Source: Pseudomonadota bacterium
GTDB taxonomy: Bacteria > Pseudomonadota > Gammaproteobacteria > Steroidobacterales > Steroidobacteraceae
Direction: 5' to 3'
Length of the DNA stretch: 64,000 bases
Assembly (NCBI GenBank): GCA_016705325.1
Contig: JADIYJ010000031.1
Span: 1 to 64,000, forward strand
Part shown: positions 60,616 to 64,000 of the stretch, piece by piece
How the letters are laid out: every line of letters begins with the position of its first letter
How positions within the stretch are numbered: position 1 is the stretch's first letter
The notes under the pieces: generated by a model
What the model was told of the DNA's origin: nothing
The model's input: only the letters and a program-made list of their open reading frames with translations
The model's database searches: none
Made by a program: the position numbers and the translations under genes

Positions 60616-60754
60616 GGTGCGATCTGCGCCTCTGGGGACAGGCTTTTCGCTTGGGGGGAGGGGATCAAGGATATCAGGGCGGCGCGGCCCGGGGTGAGGA
60701 TCGGGCCGCCCAGGGGTACCCTTGGCGTCCTCAAGGAACTGTCGGGGACGCTCC

Positions 60755-62038
60755 ATGCTCGTCGGAAGCAACCTGCACCGTGTCGCCATCGTCGGCGGCG
60801 CCAGGATCCCGTTCGTGCGCTCGATGGGCGCATACGCGGAATGCAGCAACCAGCAGATGCTGACCGCGGCGTTGCAGGCGCTGGCGGACAAGTACCGTCT
60901 TGCCGGCGAGCGACTGGGCGACGTCGGCGCCGGGGCGGTGCTGAAGAGTCCACGCGATTTCAACCTGACGCGTGAATCGGTCCTCGGCACGACGCTCGAC
61001 GCGCACACGCCGGCTTTCGACCTGCAACGTGCCTGTGGCACGAGCCTCGAAACGGCGATCCTGCTCGGCCTGAAAATCGCGGCAGGCCAGATCGACAGCG
61101 CAATTGCGGCAGGCGTCGACACGGCGAGCGACGCCCCGATCGGCATCAACGAGAACCTGCGCCGCATCCTGTTGCGCAGCGCGCGGGGCCGTTCCCTGGG
61201 TCAGCGGCTCGCGCCGTGGACTTCGCTGCGCCCAGGCCATTGGAAGCCGAGCTTTCCTGCGGTCGTCGAGCCGCGGACCGGGCTGACCATGGGACAGGGC
61301 ACCGAGTTGATGGCCCGGCGCTGGGGTATCCGGCGCGAGGCGCAGGATGAACTCGCACTCGCCAGCCACATCCGGGCAGCCGCCGCGTACGACGCCGGCT
61401 TCTTCGACGACCTCGTGTTCGAGTTCGAGGGTGTGCAGCGCGACGACAACCTGCGACGCGACACCTCGCTGGAAAGGCTGGCCAGGCTGAAGCCCGCGTT
61501 CCCGGTCGATGGCAGCGCCACGCTGACCGCAGGCAACTCGACGCCGATGACGGACGGCGCCGCGGCAGTGCTGCTGGCGAGCGAAGACTGGGCGCGTGCC
61601 AGGGGCCTGCCGGTGCAGGCTTACCTGACGTTCGGCAAGGTGGCGGCCGTCGACTTCCTGCAGGACGAAGGGCTGCTGATGGCGCCGGCCTACGCCGTGC
61701 CGCGCATGCTGGACGACGCGGGCATCACCCTGCAGGACTTCGATTTCTACGAGATTCACGAAGCGTTCGCGGCGCAGGTGCTGTGCACGCTGGCGGCGTG
61801 GGAGTCGGCGGAGTTCTGCCGTGGCCGGCTGGGCCGCGAGCGGCCGCTCGGCTCGATCGACCGTGCGAAGCTCAACGTCAATGGCAGCAGCCTGGCCGTG
61901 GGCCATCCGTTTGCAGCGACCGGGGCGCGCATCCTCGCCACGCTCGCCAAGTTGATCGATCAGCGCGGTGGCGGCCGTGGGCTCATCTCGATCTGCACGG
62001 CCGGTGGCATGGGCGTCACCGCGATCGTCGAACGCTGA
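60755..62038 (+). CDS. Thiolase (acetyl-CoA C-acyltransferase, FadI-like)
   Basis: The 427-residue protein has the thiolase elements. The nucleophile Cys is in FDLQRACGTSLETAILLGL. GGVDTAS is replaced by AAGVDTASDAP. The acid/base His is in EIHEAFAAQ, a second His in LAVGHPFAATGARILATL and the second Cys in ISICTAGGMGVTAIV. Length and GNSTPMTDGAA fit FadI-like acyltransferases. It would cleave 3-ketoacyl-CoA in beta-oxidation or run in reverse. No hydratase/dehydrogenase partner is adjacent; the acyl-CoA dehydrogenase at 8.4 kb is far off. Confidence 0.9.
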   Translation: MLVGSNLHRVAIVGGARIPFVRSMGAYAECSNQQMLTAALQALADKYRLAGERLGDVGAGAVLKSPRDFNLTRESVLGTTLDAHTPAFDLQRACGTSLETAILLGLKIAAGQIDSAIAAGVDTASDAPIGINENLRRILLRSARGRSLGQRLAPWTSLRPGHWKPSFPAVVEPRTGLTMGQGTELMARRWGIRREAQDELALASHIRAAAAYDAGFFDDLVFEFEGVQRDDNLRRDTSLERLARLKPAFPVDGSATLTAGNSTPMTDGAAAVLLASEDWARARGLPVQAYLTFGKVAAVDFLQDEGLLMAPAYAVPRMLDDAGITLQDFDFYEIHEAFAAQVLCTLAAWESAEFCRGRLGRERPLGSIDRAKLNVNGSSLAVGHPFAATGARILATLAKLIDQRGGGRGLISICTAGGMGVTAIVER

Positions 62039-62082
62039 AGACCCTATAATCGCCGACCCGTCGCCGGCATGGATCCGCACTG

Positions 62083-63912
62083 ATGTATTTCCGCAGCAAC
62101 ACCTCGATCCTCGTATTCGCCGTGGCCCTGGCCTTGCAGGGCTGTGTCTCGGCGCCCCCGTCCCCGACCGCCACGCAGGCGCCGGCTGCGCAGTCGCCGG
62201 CAAAGGCGAGCGACACCAGGCAGCGGCTCGACGCGCTGTTCGAGAATTATTTCGAGGACAACCTGCGCGCCAACCCCTTGCTCGCGACCTACATCGGCGA
62301 CCATCGCTACGACGATCAGTTGCCGAATTCGATCGGTCCGCAGTACCTGGCCGCCTCGCGCGCCCTGAACCAGAAGTACCTGGCGGCGATCCGCGCGCTC
62401 GACCCGGATTCGCTCTCGCCGGCGGAGCGGATCTCGTACGACATCTTCCTGTACGAGCGGGAACGGGAAGCGCGGGGTGAACGGTTTCCGTTTCATCTGC
62501 TGCCGATCAACCAGGCCGGCAGCCTGCTCACCGTGATGCCCGCGCTGGGTTCGGGCACCAACGCGCAGCCGTTCGAGACGGTCGCGGACTACGAGCGCTG
62601 GCTGCAGCGGCTGGACGGGCTGGCGGTCTGGATGGACCAGGCGGTGCTCAACATGCGGGAAGGCGCAACCAAAGGTGTCGTGCAACCGCGCGCCGTGATG
62701 GAAAAGGTGCTCGCTCAGCTCGACGCAATGGTCGTGCCGCAGGCGCAGGACAGCCAGTACTTTGCGCCGATCCGCCGCTTTCCGGCGGATTTCTCCGCGG
62801 CCGACCGTGAGCGGCTCACTGCCGAATACACCAGGATGCTCGACGCCACGCTATTGCCCGCCTACCGGCGACTGCGTGATTTCGTGCGCGACGAATACCT
62901 GCCGCAATCGCGCAGCAGCGTGGCCTGGACGGCATTGCCTGACGGGCAGGCGTGGTACGCCTACTACGTGCAGGAGCACACCACGACGAACCTGACGCCC
63001 GACGAGATCCACGCGCTGGGTCTCGGCGAGGTGAAGCGCATCCTGGGCGAAATGGACAACGTCCGGCAGCAGGTCGGGTTCAAGGGCGACCTGGAGGCGT
63101 TCTTCACGTTCCTCGAAACCGATCCGCAGTTCTATTTCACCCAGGGCGCGGACCTGCTCGACGGCTACCGCGCGCTCAAGACGCGGATCGACGCCGCGTT
63201 GCCGAAGCTGTTCTCGGTGTTTCCGCGCGCGGACTACGAAGTGCGCGAGGTCGAGGCGTTCCGCGCGCAATCCGCGGCGGGAGCGTATTACCAGCAACCC
63301 TCGGCGGACGGCTCGCGTCCCGGCGTCTTCTATGTCAACACCTACAACCTGAAGGCGCAGCCGAAGTTCGGCATGGAGACGCTGTCGCTGCACGAGGCGT
63401 CCCCGGGGCACCACTTCCAGGTGTCGATCCAGCAGGAACTCGAAGGCGTGCCGCGATTCCGCCGCTTCGGCGGCGATTACACGGCCTACGTCGAGGGCTG
63501 GGCGCTCTACGCGGAGTCGCTCGGGCCGGAACTTGGCCTCTTCACCGACCCTTACCAGTGGTTCGGGCGACTGAACGACGAGCAGTTGCGTGCGATGCGC
63601 CTCGTCGTCGACACCGGCCTGCATGCGCAAGGCTGGAGCAGGGAGCAGGCCATCAAGTTCATGCTCGACAACTCGACGATGGCCGAGTCGGACGTCGTTT
63701 CCGAGGTCGAACGCTACATTGCCTGGCCGGGTCAGGCACTCGGCTACAAGGTCGGGGACCTGCGGATCCAGGGTTTGCGCCACAAGGCGGAGCAGGCGCT
63801 CGGGCCGAAGTTCGACCTCCGCGACTTCCACCGTGAAGTCCTGAGCGACGGCGCCGTGCCGCTGGACGTGCTCGAGGCGAAGGTCGAGCGCTGGATCGCG
63901 GCTCGCCGCTGA
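62083..63912 (+). CDS. DUF885-family lipoprotein, putative metallopeptidase
   Basis: The 609-residue protein has a lipoprotein signal (ILVFAVALALQGCVSAPPSP, Cys in LQGC). The helical DUF885 region follows: FEDNLRANPLLATYIGDHRY, then YYVQEHTTTNLTPDEIHALG. The zinc site is ETLSLHEASPGHHFQVSIQQ (HExxxGHH), followed by DYTAYVEGWALYAESLGPEL, where the second glutamate lies. These metal residues fit a gluzincin-like peptidase, although substrates are undefined. The start ATG is 45 bases after the thiolase stop. Confidence 0.88.
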   Translation: MYFRSNTSILVFAVALALQGCVSAPPSPTATQAPAAQSPAKASDTRQRLDALFENYFEDNLRANPLLATYIGDHRYDDQLPNSIGPQYLAASRALNQKYLAAIRALDPDSLSPAERISYDIFLYEREREARGERFPFHLLPINQAGSLLTVMPALGSGTNAQPFETVADYERWLQRLDGLAVWMDQAVLNMREGATKGVVQPRAVMEKVLAQLDAMVVPQAQDSQYFAPIRRFPADFSAADRERLTAEYTRMLDATLLPAYRRLRDFVRDEYLPQSRSSVAWTALPDGQAWYAYYVQEHTTTNLTPDEIHALGLGEVKRILGEMDNVRQQVGFKGDLEAFFTFLETDPQFYFTQGADLLDGYRALKTRIDAALPKLFSVFPRADYEVREVEAFRAQSAAGAYYQQPSADGSRPGVFYVNTYNLKAQPKFGMETLSLHEASPGHHFQVSIQQELEGVPRFRRFGGDYTAYVEGWALYAESLGPELGLFTDPYQWFGRLNDEQLRAMRLVVDTGLHAQGWSREQAIKFMLDNSTMAESDVVSEVERYIAWPGQALGYKVGDLRIQGLRHKAEQALGPKFDLRDFHREVLSDGAVPLDVLEAKVERWIAARR

Positions 63913-63922
63913 AGCCGGACGA

Positions 63923-64000
63923 ATGCAGCGAAACGATTTCCGCTTGCCGTTGCTGGTCGCCATGCTGGCATTGACGGCATGCGATTTTGCGCCGGAGCCG
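63923..64000 (+). CDS. N-terminus of a lipoprotein, cut by the window end
   Basis: The first 26 residues from ATG 63923 form a lipoprotein signal: a basic start (MQRNDFR), a hydrophobic core (LPLLVAMLALTA) and a lipobox Cys in LTAC, followed by DFAPEP. The reading frame is open to the edge of the window. It follows the DUF885 gene by 10 bases on the same strand. The family is unknown. Confidence 0.6.
   Translation, partial: MQRNDFRLPLLVAMLALTACDFAPEP

Overview
This window is about 66-70% G+C chromosomal DNA from a proteobacterium, most likely a gammaproteobacterium near the Xanthomonadales, Nevskiales or Steroidobacter-type lineages. The main evidence is the priA-argS-SPOR block, a CysB-type regulator, the sigma factor/DUF3619/DUF3106 cluster, and an E. 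coli-like ydcSTUV-patD polyamine locus. No rRNA, complete tRNA or CRISPR array was seen.

Layout. Positions 1-2.9 kb hold decayed genes in their original order: the end of a 3'-5' exonuclease, a PhnA/YjdM gene and a YtcJ-like amidohydrolase. A degenerate 51-bp tandem repeat follows (3.2-3.46 kb). Three toxin-antitoxin modules are packed into 3.95-6.66 kb: ribbon-helix-helix/ParE, BrnT/BrnA (with brnT frameshifted into brnA) and Xre/RES. From 6.9 to 11 kb lie a FabR-like TetR regulator, a divergent conserved protein, a long acyl-CoA dehydrogenase, a 40-residue membrane peptide and a small secreted protein. At 11.4-12.7 kb two truncated pseudogenes meet head to head, which marks a rearrangement joint. 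From 12.9 to 19.5 kb one minus-strand block runs cysB, porin, two sulfate-binding proteins and an ABC exporter, a plausible sulfate-starvation unit. From 19.6 to 32 kb are housekeeping genes: comM/yifB, a SPOR protein, argS, priA, the sigma factor operon, pntAB and an HNH nuclease. Two very long perfect hairpins occur here (28.1 and 32.1 kb), and a cluster of DnaA-box-like 9-mers beside an AT-rich stretch lies upstream of priA.

From 32.7 to 37.1 kb are a LysR regulator, a GNAT acetyltransferase, an aspartyl/asparaginyl hydroxylase, a 5'-3' exonuclease and a second BrnT/BrnA pair. From 37.3 to 47.8 kb is an accessory block: DUF2490, a multi-pass membrane protein, MarC, rhodanese, an outer-membrane protein, a glycine-zipper protein, enoyl-CoA hydratase and a DszB-like sulfinate desulfinase homologue. 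A divergent AraC-type regulator, a Tat-exported C_GCAxxG_C_C protein and an IS4-family transposase complete it. From 48 to 53.6 kb is the polyamine importer ydcSTUV with patD. Then come two YceI proteins flanking a cytochrome b561, hemH with an odd poly-G-linked tail, a Bcr-type MFS exporter, gabD, a dienelactone hydrolase, a thiolase, a DUF885 lipoprotein peptidase and the start of another lipoprotein.

How the parts fit. PatD and GabD, with the YdcSTUV importer, form a putrescine-GABA-succinate route, although gabD lies 9 kb from patD. CysB, the porin and the two sulfate-binding proteins suggest sulfate scavenging. The DszB-like enzyme and the rhodanese suggest a second, organosulfur theme, but that link is inference. 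Many genes between 41 and 56 kb, and several elsewhere, carry single-base frameshifts, often in short homopolymers. These could be sequence errors, so the pseudogene calls there are provisional.
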